Shown piece by piece: positions 22,821-33,154 of a stretch of DNA of 64,000 nt (position 1 is its first letter; every line of letters begins with the position of its first letter). The stretch comes from Agarophyton chilense (taxonomy: Eukaryota; Rhodophyta; Florideophyceae; Gracilariales; Gracilariaceae), in the NCBI GenBank assembly GCA_030374765.1, contig JARGXX010000100.1, positions 434,001 to 498,000 of the forward strand, in the 5' to 3' direction. A program made the translations under genes and the position numbers. Under the pieces are notes generated by a model. The model had not been told where the DNA came from. It was given only the letters and a program-made list of their open reading frames with translations, and searched no databases.

Positions 22821-23633
22821 CTACTCAAAAAGTAAACGCTTCCAAAAATCGAAACAATCACACCTAGAAATGCAACGAAACACAGAACAGCAAAACACAG
22901 TCAGTCACAGTTTGCCATTCAAGCATTGCAGAAAGCAAACGAACCTCTTTAACCCTTCTATGTTTCCATCTTGCACGCGTTCCCTAACGTACTTCACAAA
23001 CACGCACAAACACACAAAGACACACACACAAGCAAGCCTGAACCAGATCATTGGATCACTTCTTGAACACTATCACTGCAGATAAAAAACTTCCCACTTT
23101 CTGAATCCACTCTGAGAAGAACTTGAGTAAAAACCCGATTCCTCATACATTGCTTAACACCGCACATACGTTCAACAATTAGAAAACGAATAGAGAAAGA
23201 GAAAATGTCCGTTACATACCCCGCCTTTCACTGCCGGTCTCTACACTCGCAATGAAGTGGAGATCAGCAGTGCCGATCGCTCACATAGCGCCAAAGGCGC
23301 AATCCTCACAGCAGAGCAGTATTGAAGGCATGAGGCACCCATGAGCCACGCACACCACCCGACCCCTCTTAACAACCTCGCCGCCGGTCCCGATTCCTCC
23401 TAAGTTTTTCGCCCAAAATCAAAACCAAGCTCACACGATTCACACGAGTTCTCCCACAGTGCATCTCTGCCCGCTGCAAAAGCTTTCACGACAACTTTCC
23501 GCCTTCCATGCACCGTGGGGAGGGGGAGAGTATAGCTTTCAATAAAACTTCCCCACGTGAAGTATCATTCAAAACTATACTTTTCGCCTCACCTTTTCAC
23601 ATCCTCCCATTTCCATCCCAACCCTCTCCCCTC
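22821..23633. other. Upstream flank of the Plavaka-like element
   Basis: There is a CA-rich low-complexity tract at about 22998-23034. The rest contains no gene. It should hold the left terminus of the Plavaka-like transposon, but I could not match a terminal inverted repeat to the right side near 29.4-29.8 kb. Confidence 0.35.
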
Positions 23634-26600
23634 ATGCCGTCTTGCTGCTTCCTCGGTTGCTTCTATCGCACAAACTCTCTCTACTCCCTCTCTCAGCATC
23701 AAAAACGCTGTCGACATGGCAAACCCTCTAGTCTCTACGTTTTCTAAACCCCCCAGAGCGGTTTAACGCTCGCTCCACGCACCACGCATCCAAACCTCCC
23801 AACCCGCCTCCTTCCGTGTCTCAAACCGCTCCTCCGATAACGTAAAACTCCAAGACGACGACCCATATCACTCCAACCAACTCGCTCTCGCAACACGTTT
23901 CAGAGATGCAGCTGATATGCTCCACACTGCTCCCCCCTCCGCAGCCCCCCTGAGACTCACCCCCTTCTCTGCGAATCACACCCTTCATCAGATGGTCATT
24001 TCCATCTTTTCCATCGACACCAAACTCCGAAAGCGAACCGCGGACGAACTCATCCACATCCTCAAGGACCCCTCTTTCTCACTCTCAGACTTCCATCTGT
24101 CTATCTCCTCGGCGTCTCAATGCCTACAGCTTCACTCCAAACTATTTCAGCACAGCGTAGGCTCCATCGGATTCAAAACCTCTATCATCTCAGACAAACA
24201 CAACAAATTTCCGGAACTTCGTATCTCAAAGATGCCATAGAAGTCCTACGCCAGCAACTCCAACTCGTTTCCCACAACACCTCCTTCTTCCACCCAGTCA
24301 AGCAATGTTCCACTACCGGCATCCCTGCCTTAGTCCATCCCATGGCTCCCGAACTCGGACCACACGTCTTCCCCGCAATGAAAGAAGACAACCTCCACCC
24401 CCAAGACTGAGACGTCATCTGGCACGAACCTAACACCACCGGCATCGACTCCTTCTTCCGATTCGTACAACTCTACTCAGACAAGTCCTCCATCAATCTC
24501 GAAAGCTCCTCGGTCACCTCTTACCCCTTGCACATCACCGTCCTCAACTTTTCAGACTCCTTTCGCCGACACTGCATCTCCCGAAACTACACCCTCGTTG
24601 AATACATCCCCACTTCATTCAAAAACACTTACTCCCCTCCACAGTATGAGTCCATCGATATAAACCCCTCCTCCTACTTCCTGGACCGCACATCGCGTAT
24701 AGAACTCGTCCGGAATTCTTTCAACACAGTCGTCGAGCCCCCTAGCTCCACCTGTCTAAAAGAGTCCCCTTCCGCGACGCTGACAGTGTCAACCGTAAAT
24801 TCCATCCAGTCATCGCAAACTATAGCGCAGAAATCTTGGAAGCAAAGCACATCCTCGCCATTTTCCATGGCACAAACCCAATGAAGCCTTGCCACAAATG
24901 CCTCGTTTCCCGCTCAAACCTCAACTTTTTCACTCTCACCCTCATTCCCGAACTGTCTCCTACACCACTCAAACAAGGTCTCGGCACAAGCAACTGCTCC
25001 AAAACTCCCAGGAAGCCCTTCTCACGCGCAAACCACGCGTCGCCAGGACGCTAAGAAACCAAGCCACAGAACTTCTCCATTCCACCTACCTCTCCTCCTA
25101 AACCTCCTTCCTCGAGTCATACTCACTCCTCAAGGTATGCCTACTCCTCACTCCCCACTCTATCTCCTCCTTCGAACCACTCCACAACTTCCACCTGGGC
25201 ATCTCAAAGCTCATCAAGCTCGCCACCATCGAAAGACTCAAGTCCGAAGAAAATTTCTCCAACGTCGGTCCGTCACCCTCCACCAGATCATTTAGTATCA
25301 TCCGGACCTCTCTTCTGAACCACGCCAACACCATCCTCGCGGACATCGAACTCCACTTCCCCGCTCCGGGTCTTCATATAAACTTCTCAACTCCCGAAAT
25401 GGGTTACTCACTCAACGGCTTCTTCACCCCCGACGGTATCAAAGGAATGCTGTGAGCAAAGGACTACAGAGCACTAGATATGGTCTTCCCCTTCATCGGC
25501 GCCTTGTTTGACCGTTGTTGAGATGAAGTTGACACAGCACCCATCACCTCCATCTTCACGTCCTACACCCACCTCGTCAACAACGTGCTCCACTACCACA
25601 ACTCGCCAGAATTGACACAGATCCGCTTCCGCTCCTTGGAGATTCTCATCGAAAACTTCAACTCAAACGCCCTCTCCATCCTCGACCCCTTCTAGGCGTT
25701 CAACTTCCGAACACTTAAGATCCATCTCCTCGATCACATCATCTCAGACATCAGAAGATACGGAGGCCTCCACTTCGATGACGCAGGAGTCTATGAACAT
25801 GCACACCTCCTCTTCAAAAACCACTACCGCCGCACCTCCCGCAGAATATTAAGAGCTCACAGAGAAACATTCGACGCCATCCAACAGTCAGGGAACATTT
25901 GCAACTCCATTTCCACCTCCACCTCAAACTCAAACTCCTCCCTTTCTCCTCCACCTCGGCAGCCCTGCATGGTTGGCGATGTCATCACTATCCTCCTCCG
26001 CCACGTAATCACCGCTGACAAATACCTTCGCTCCCATCCTCATTCCACAATCTCCTCCCTCTCACACTTCTTACTCCCTTCCACCCTATCCTTCATCAAC
26101 CAAATCTCTCGAGACGCTCTCTCTGCTTTCCATAACCTATGCCTCGACACCCTCGGCCTCTCCTTAACCTCTTTTCATATTCAAAATCTCAAGTTCAAAG
26201 TCGTCCACTGAGCTTTCGTTCGCGGCGGTTTCAACCCTTCCTTACGTGATTACGACTCCCACTTTAATTGCATCCGTTCATCAGATCCAAGCGCCCCTCT
26301 CCTCCAGCGCATATTCGCAACCTCTTCTTTCATTCCATCCAAGTCTCCGAAATTCTCCAACATCTTGGTCTCCGGTGCTCCCCCAAAACACGGCCCCTTC
26401 CCCACCACTAGGATCTGCAAACTTCTAGCCCTTATCCGGTTTGATTTCAAAGAAAGCGGTGCAAACGATGAATAGTACACCATGGTACGCTTCTTCGAGG
26501 TCACCAAGCCAGTCGATCTCGTCTATCGCACCCTCAACTGCGTCTCCCTTCGTTGGGCCACAGATGATAAACTCGACCACACCCTCTCCCCCAATCACAC

Positions 26601-26754
26601 CAACCCCTCTAACAACGTCTCCCCGTGGTTTGGTCTCATTCCCTTCTCCTCCATCAAAGGTTCAGCTCACGTCATCCGCAAAAATTATCCCGCCAAGTCC
26701 TTCTTCCCTTCCCTCCATTGGCGATTCCACCGCTTCTACGTTAACAGATTCTAA
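23634..26754 (+). pseudogene. Plavaka/Tnp2-like (CACTA superfamily) transposase
   Basis: A C-rich coding strand carries a transposase in several frames. In order: an N-terminal C2HC finger (CCFLGCFYRTNSLYSLSQHQ then KRC, 23640-23720); LYSDKSSINLESSSVTSYPL and PLHITVLNFSDSFRRH (24470-24560), matching the conserved YSDKT...PVYLTIGN block; FHPVIANYSAEILEAKHIL and PCHKCLVSR (24810-24910); FFTPDGIKGML (about 25420-25450); LHFDDAGVYEHAHLLF then KNHYRRTSRR (25770-25850), the E..H...K..YR.T block; and a C-terminal RYF/aspartate region to 26754. Stops occur at 24408, 25453, 25519 and 25693, with at least two frameshifts. This family moves DNA by cut and paste and is best known from fungi. Confidence 0.7.
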
Positions 26755-26893
26755 AGAGACCCACGTAATCGTTCATACGTCTCCACCCAAAGTGAACACT
26801 TTTGAACTTCACATCCACAACACTGAGCATCTTTTCGCAAGCATTAAACACATTTTCTGTCCAGTCTCATTGACTCACTCTCCAAACATTCTC

Positions 26894-29422
26894 CTACCCC
26901 TCTTCTCCTTCTTGTAGAATTGCATTCTCCTCTCCTCCATGAAGAGACCTTGCCACAACCTCCCGATCGCATCGTAGTCGCTCAAAATCCATGTCATTAG
27001 GCCTGCAACTCCCTACGTAACAGTCAGCCTCGCATCCCAGGTGGTCCTTGAACTCTCTCATGAACACTTCTTCACGAACTGCCAAATACACCATTTGCTT
27101 CGAAGGCATCCATAGTGCAACAATCCAGACCCGCTCCGAGTTTTCAAACACATGTCTCTGTTCTTTCCTACTTAGCCCCCTGTGCTCTATACCTCCCTTT
27201 ATATCTACTTCAACTTCCCCCTCGCCGTCTCTAAAATTCCTTCTACAGCCAAGCGGAAGGTACGTTGAAAACAAATTCGTGAACAGTATCTGACGTCTCC
27301 CACCGCTTCTACCATCACAATCCATCGCCCGCCCAACAGACGCAATCCACGCATACAAGCGCACCAGCTGCACCACACTCTCATCCACAAACATTTATCC
27401 TTCCTCTGTTTCCCTCGACCGTTGCTGCACGTCGTACACAAGAAACTCCCTCAGCACTTCCCAACTCACTCCGTTCCGGAAGTACATGTAATCAGGCTCA
27501 TCCTCATACTTATCCGACGACACACGAAATCCAGAGAAACATATATCTTCTACTTTCCTCATCCTCCATGTCGACAACATTTCATTTCCACCAATATCCT
27601 TCGGTAGCAGCTTCTGAAACGCCTCCTGCACCTGCAAAGCGTACCTCCTCTGCACTTCGTTTTCTTCTCCTTGTCTAGGACGCCTAGCTACCAAATCATA
27701 TCCTAGTCCCAAAAACAGCTTCTCCATAGCATTCCGCTTTCGTACTCCCACAGCATCGTTCAAAGCCTGCTTCACCGTCTTCTTTAAACACGCATCCCTC
27801 ATGAACTTCTGCACACACTCCTCTTCCTTCCCAAACGACCGTAATGATGCCCACATCGGCCTCCCGAACCGCATACACACCACATCGTACAACCAAGCCT
27901 CACTTCCTCCCTTCACCGACGGCGTATGCGGTTTCATCTCTCTTGCTACCTCCATCGAACATCGTAGAACAACCTCTTTCCCATCCATAGCCATCACGCT
28001 TTCCTCCCTCTCTTCTCCCACAACCTCACACTTGTTCACCCAGTTTCTCGCCACAGTACCCGTCAGACAAAGATCCAACGTCTCACTCTTCGCATACTGA
28101 AACACACTGTCATACACATTCTTCGCCATTCCATAGAACCTTTCATCCACTTCTATCTCATGTCGCATTCTCCCACCCCTCTCCATTATATTCGACTTCC
28201 TTTCTTTGTTCTTCACCGTCTGCAGTAACGATTCTGTAAGAAGTTGGTGATTTCTCACCTCCTTCCCAAGCCAATGGATCTCTTCCTGGGCCAACCTCAG
28301 ACTCATCTTCAAGCTTTTACAATCATCCCTCGCACTATGTAGCTCCCACTTCAACCTACCCATCTTCGTAAGCAGTTCATTCCGTGCGGCATTCGACTCC
28401 ACTACACACTGCACTCAGCCAGTCTCTTCATTGGGGTCCCCAAACCCAATTTCCTCCCGTAAATCATCCCCCCGGTCCCGTTCCCTTCTCATACCCCATA
28501 AAGACCCTCTATTTACTCTTTTCCTTCTCCACCCCGGCTAAATTATCATCGCCTGTTCCCTCTCTCCGGACCCCTGTGCAACCCGATGCACGCAGTCCTC
28601 ATATTCTACCGGTATCTCGATTTCTATTTCTCCATCTCCGTGTTCTTCCACTCTCTTCATAAACCCATCACCTCGATCCCGTGGTCCATAAACCCATCCG
28701 ATACGCCCCGTCCCCACCTTACCTATCGCCCTTGACACCCGCTCAGGAAGTTCTGAGCCTCGACTTTAAAACCTCACTTCCGCGAGCACAACCGTTTTTC
28801 GAGACGCAATGGTCACAGTTCTTGCTCCAGGCGATGCTCTCGTCGCTTTCGTCGCCTCTTGTGCGGCCCGTCGCGTAACTTTCGGCAGCTCGCTGATGTT
28901 GTCTATAGCAGTTCCGCCCGTACAATCTGGTACGAAGTTCTGCTCCCTACCCTCTTCACACTCACCCTGCCTACGATTATATGGCGCCTTCTTTGAGGGT
29001 TTCCTGCGCTCCACATGAATAACTTCCGCAGAATTCCTCCACGCCGGGTTCGCCTTCGCACTCGGCTTCTCCTTCACCTTCGACTTCAGCTTCGGCTTCG
29101 ACTTTGGCTTTGGGGTTTTTAGAGTGAAGGGTTCTTCTCCCTTTTTCTCGGGTTTCGCGGCGAGGAGCTCACTCTCAGTGGTTTCCTTGGCCGTGGTTTC
29201 CGTGGCCGTGGAAGAGGTTTTTGCGTGCATTCCAGGTTTATCTCTTGCACGCGCTGCAAGTCCCGGAGTCTTCGAAGATAATCTACTTCGCTGCGCCCGC
29301 CGTTGACTCCCGCCCGACCTAGTGCTTCTCCTGTTTTTAATACCGGGTTCCTGTGCCCGAGCCGCCCCCCTGCGCAAACCGGTCGGGTTTGTCCGCTTCG
29401 TTGTACGCGTGGGAGACGACAT
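26894..29422 (-). pseudogene. Second ORF of the Plavaka-like element, unknown
   Basis: Minus-strand pieces 29422-28766, 28738-28538 and 28414-26894 run convergent to the transposase, leaving only 140 bp between the two ends. The first piece is lysine/proline/serine-rich with a KPKSKPKLKSK-type repeat. The third has a coiled coil (about residues 20-60: LTKMGRLKWELHSARDDCKS and onward) followed by a folded-looking domain of no known family. A TAA at 27397-27395 interrupts the same frame, which continues to 26894. Base composition (C-rich plus strand, long frames, no known cellular domain) suggests an element-encoded accessory protein. An unrelated host gene cannot be excluded. Confidence 0.45.
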
Positions 29423-29767
29423 AGACCGCGTTTAACTATACAAAGAGACGGAGACGCAGTGAGAGAAAGAGGGAGGAACACGAAAAAGAAGAGAGAGACG
29501 AGACACAGAACGAGACGCAGAGTGTAGGTGCTGGAGAGGGAGAGAAATGGTCTTGCGATGGCGTCGTTTAGAAGGACTAAGAACCGTGGGTTGGACGCTC
29601 GCTTTCCCGGTTTCTGAAAATTTGGGAGATTTATTTTCACCTCCCACTTTGTTTCCCATACCGCCATCTAAGCACAGATTACACAATACACTTATCTCAG
29701 TTAGATCTCCATCATCCGTTGGTGTTACTTATTACATCACTTCTTCCCAATACCGAGTACTAGTGCG
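29423..29767. other. Flank with no gene
   Basis: The 5' flank of the minus-strand ORF at 29422. A purine-rich run of GAGA words lies at 29448-29545. The right terminus of the Plavaka-like element should be near here, but I see no clear inverted repeat. Confidence 0.35.
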
Positions 29768-30875
29768 TTGGCGACAGGAAGTGTGCTACCGAGTCTGAGT
29801 CCATCGCAAGCGATGAGATCGATATCGATCTCTACTGTGACAGCCAGTGTGGCACTGAGTCCAAGTGCGTCAGTTTCCCAGAGAGTGGTACCAAGTTCGA
29901 ATGCGTTTGCATCTGGAATTATGGTACCAAGTTCAGATTTATCTGTTTTTGAGAGCTTTTTTTTCCAGTTCGTCATCACTCGTGAGTAGTCTCCAAACAA
30001 CTTCTACATCCTACATTGTGCAGAAAACAAGCGCTTAGTTCATTGAGAGTATCTATTTGTAACCAAGAGCCACCATGGGGCCGAGTTCGAGTCAATCTCT
30101 TTCAATAAATTCGGTACCGAGTCTGACTGGATCGCCTAGCATCGTCTTACTCCCACGTCTCACTCATTCGCCACTCCTCGATTAAATGCTTAACCCGTTC
30201 TTATATCCAACACTAGTATGTCTGTTGTTCCGGATGCGAGTGGAGTGGTTACTTCCACTGCCTCACCTGGTTTTTGTCACAACGCCGACCTTCTCGGTTG
30301 TGAGCCCTGGTGTGGAACCGAGTGCGGGCGTTGAAGTCAGCGAAGGACCACCAAAAGATGTGGATACGAATAGGGCGGCGACTACCGCTTCGCCGTCTGG
30401 TTTATTGGCCTCACCTAGCTTCTTGGTTGTGAGTGTTGATGTAGAACCGAGTGTTGGTGTGTAAAGAAATGTGGTACCATCATCATATATTGATACGATA
30501 GCAGTACGTACCGCTGCTGCAGAGTCTGGTTCTTTTGCCTCAACGAGCTTCTTGGTGGTGAGTCCTGATGTAGAAGCGATTTCTGGTGTTGGAGCAAGTC
30601 CAAGTATTTCACATGGTTCGAGTAATAACGGTTTCTTGAATTCTACATCGGACTCGGGTTCGTTAGTTTAGAGCCCGAACACGCTAAATAGCCCGTCTCT
30701 GGAATTGGACGAAAGTGGGATTTCAAGTTCGTCTGAGGCTTCAATGGGCTTGAGTAATGGTGAAAAACTAAGCCCTGCTGATTTCTTTGAGTCTTCTGTT
30801 GTTCCTAGTGTTTCGTTTCATTCTGCCTTGAAATGGTCTAGATATGAAATGATCCCTTCGATTGCGGAGACGTAG
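29768..30875 (+). pseudogene. Ser/Val-rich repeat protein remnant
   Basis: Plus-strand frames here share a composition rich in Ser, Val, Ala and Pro (VALSPSASVS, FLVVSVDVEPSVGV, FLVVSPDVEAISGVG) and contain a 43-codon tandem repeat (30291-30677). Stops interrupt it, for example TAA near 30463, and TAG near 30670. Such low-complexity repeat proteins are typical of cell-wall or extracellular-matrix proteins, but there is no specific match. The start is unknown: no convincing signal peptide in the correct frame is visible. Confidence 0.4.
30291..30677 (+). repeat. 129-bp tandem repeat, three diverged units
   Basis: Units begin at 30291, 30420 and 30549 with the shared start TTCT(C/T)GGT(T/G)GTGAG. 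The period is exactly 129 bp both times, equal to 43 codons, so the repeat keeps the reading frame. The third unit is the most diverged at its end. Confidence 0.75.
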
Positions 30876-30896
30876 CGTTTTAATTTGTATTTTTAA

Positions 30897-31190
30897 TCGA
30901 AGTTCACGGCAGCGGAGAGGAGAGTCCTGAAGAGGGAGTTGGTGAGTACGCAAGCGACGGCTGTGAGGGAGATGAAGGAGGAGGGGTTGAAATATTCGAG
31001 GAGGAAGTGAGCGAAGAAGACGGGAACGACTCTACCGAGATCGTGGAGCGCCTCGGGGGCTCTTATGACGCCGGGGTACACGCTTGTGAAGGGTGATGTG
31101 GTGAAAAACGTACAAAAACTCAAAGATCTTGTTTTGATAAAAGAAGACGGAAAGTACGCCTACCCCAGTTGCAAATCTCAGTCCTCCTAA
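30897..31190 (+). pseudogene. Coding-like segment, unidentified
   Basis: One plus-strand frame reads FTAAERRVLKRELVSTQATA then AVREMKEEGLKYSRRK, a stop, then GYTLVKGDVVKNVQKLKDLV. It has a strong preference for G at third codon positions and amphipathic helices, unlike the flanking repeats. It ends at a TAA near 31188. It is in the same frame as the Ser-rich remnant upstream and could be its C-terminal end. No family is recognised. Confidence 0.25.
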
Positions 31191-31233
31191 TGCTTTACTG
31201 ATGTATTCTGCCAAAGATTGCTGGCTGATATAT

Positions 31234-31330
31234 GCAGCAAGGTTACGTGAAAGAATGAAATTCATTGGACGAATGAGGTTACGTGAAAGAAGTAAATGCA
31301 TTGGTTGAATGAGGTTACGTTGAAGCAGTC
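31234..31330. repeat. 36-bp tandem repeat, about 2.6 units
   Basis: The word GGTTACGT recurs at 31241, 31277 and 31313, an exact 36-bp period. On the minus strand the units encode 12-residue repeats (RNLIQPMHLLLS, RNLIRPMNFILS, RNLAAYIS) inside a 122-codon frame (31400-31032) that is otherwise unrecognised. Confidence 0.75.
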
Positions 31331-31596
31331 TCAAGTTGTGGACATCCGTCCGGTAGCTTTTCATACACGACGGCCCTAGTCGCGAGTTCTTCCCCCGCAC
31401 ATGGTTGAACTCCGTTGAAATTCCCTAGCAGTTCTGAGATCCTCCAGACATGCCGAAGCAGTTTTTCTGAATTGAAAATGAACGAAAGAAATGTCGGGTG
31501 AAGGACGCAGTGATCGGCTCTGATCCTAATCATTACTGTATCATATGAAAGGAACCAATTGATGTCATTTGTGGCATATCACCGGTGACACCGATA

Positions 31597-32697
31597 ATGG
31601 AAAAGTACGGCCCAGACAATTCCTTAGAATGCTGCGTCGTTTGCAGTGTATGTAACAATCAGGGCGGTACAGGTAGCGCAGCGAGAGTTGTGTGCAGTAC
31701 CAGTGAGGGGAAGCAAAAACGAGACAAAAAAGATGATCAGAACTCAATTAGAGTCGTTGGAGAACTAATTCTATCTGATGTGAAGGCATTTGTATATGTT
31801 GAATCTCAAGACTCTCCGGAAGGGAGAGGTTTCAATGAGCATGTGCACTACTTGTGCGTTGCTGGGAATCCTCGTGCCGAAAGCTCTGAATGTGATCGTG
31901 CTCGCTTAATTCTCCCAAGAACTCCGCAGAAGGTATACTGCACCAACACTCAGCTTTTGATTGATAAGCGTCGAAAGAATGCGGAGAAGGTGCGCAAATA
32001 CCGTTCCAGACACAGAGGAAGGGATAACCGCAACGCATGACGTGGATACCAGGAAAAGAGAGCTCAACGCGATAGTGAACATGGTAGCAATGCCACCTCA
32101 AAAAGTAGATCTACGGGACGAAACCAAAAACCACGGGTACTTATTACACCGGCTGGAAGCAGACAAGGCACTGCTGATGCTCACCATCTGCAAGGTGTAT
32201 ATCACGGTCACACGGTTACCAAACTCTATGAAGTTCGGCGAAGCTTTCACAAATACAATTCATCAAAGCTTTTTGAGCACAAAAAGAAGAAAATCGTTGA
32301 GTTGCAGGCCGACGGGGAAGAGAGACGTCAACGAATGTTGGTAACTGAAGAAATCAAAGCGACGGAGGCCAAAAAATGCCGTAAAATTGTAAATGACATT
32401 GATGATTCTCCTAAAGAAGATCCACTATGCAAAAAAAATGCAACAGGTGATTTACTCGAGAGTGCATGGGTTTGTGTGAAAGCTTTGGTGTGTTTCCCTA
32501 CCTCCATTACCACCTCACCCAATTACAGCAGCAGCAGCGACCACAGCAAACGCAGTTGTATGCGCGAGTGCCTGGGCATCATCTTCTCACCATCGCCTTT
32601 CCATCTACAGTGTCGTTTAGCCCTTGCTTCCCAGCATATCCGAAGAACAAGGCTCGAGGAGCGTGCAGTCGACGCCACGCATGCAGATCGGAGATGA
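31597..32697 (+). pseudogene. Unidentified protein, one nonsense codon
   Basis: A single frame runs from the ATG at 31597 to 32697, interrupted only by TGA at 32038-32040, where one change would give CGA (Arg) in an arginine-rich stretch. The N-terminal half has clustered Cys (CCVVCSVCNNQ) and a VHYLC segment. The middle is basic (LLIDKRRKNAEKVRKYRSRH). The C-terminal half has a charged coiled coil (LFEHKKKKIVELQADGEERR). The protein could bind nucleic acid, which is a guess from charge only. The last ~60 codons overlap repetitive GC-rich sequence and may not be part of it. Confidence 0.4.
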
Positions 32698-32863
32698 AAC
32701 AGGCCGTGTAGTCCGCGTGGCGGTGGTTGAAGGGCAGCCGCGAAAGTCACACAATCGGCATACTCGGAGTGCGCCGCCGCGCTGCGTCATATTTCTGGGA
32801 CGCCAACGCAGTCACAGCGCCACGCTAGAGCGCAAGTGCAAGGAGCCCGCGGTCAACGGAACC

Positions 32864-32947
32864 CATGCAGATCGGAGGTGCACGCAATCACGACTTCATC
32901 GGTGGCATGCAGATCGAAGGCGCACGAAATCACGACTTCACCGGCGG
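32864..32947. repeat. 42-bp tandem duplication
   Basis: CATGCAGATCGNAGG starts at 32864 and again at 32906. The two 42-bp units differ at a few bases and are followed by a decayed third start (CATACGCAAC). Related words (ATGAA-CAGG-CGTGTAGTCCG) occur at about 32692 and 33027, so the whole 32.65-33.07 kb stretch is repeat-derived. Confidence 0.7.
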
Positions 32948-33154
32948 CGGCATACGCAACTATCAAAACGCGGAGAAGCTGAAGCACGTTCAAACAGGCA
33001 AAATGCGACGTAACGGAGGGTGGCAGATGAAGCAGGGCGTGTAGTCCGGACGGCGGTGATAAGAGTGGCGGTAATAAGAGTGAGGTGCGTGAAGCAACAA
33101 CTGTTCTGAAAGTTCAGTTCGTCTCTTTGATTCATAAATGGTCCACAAGGTTAA

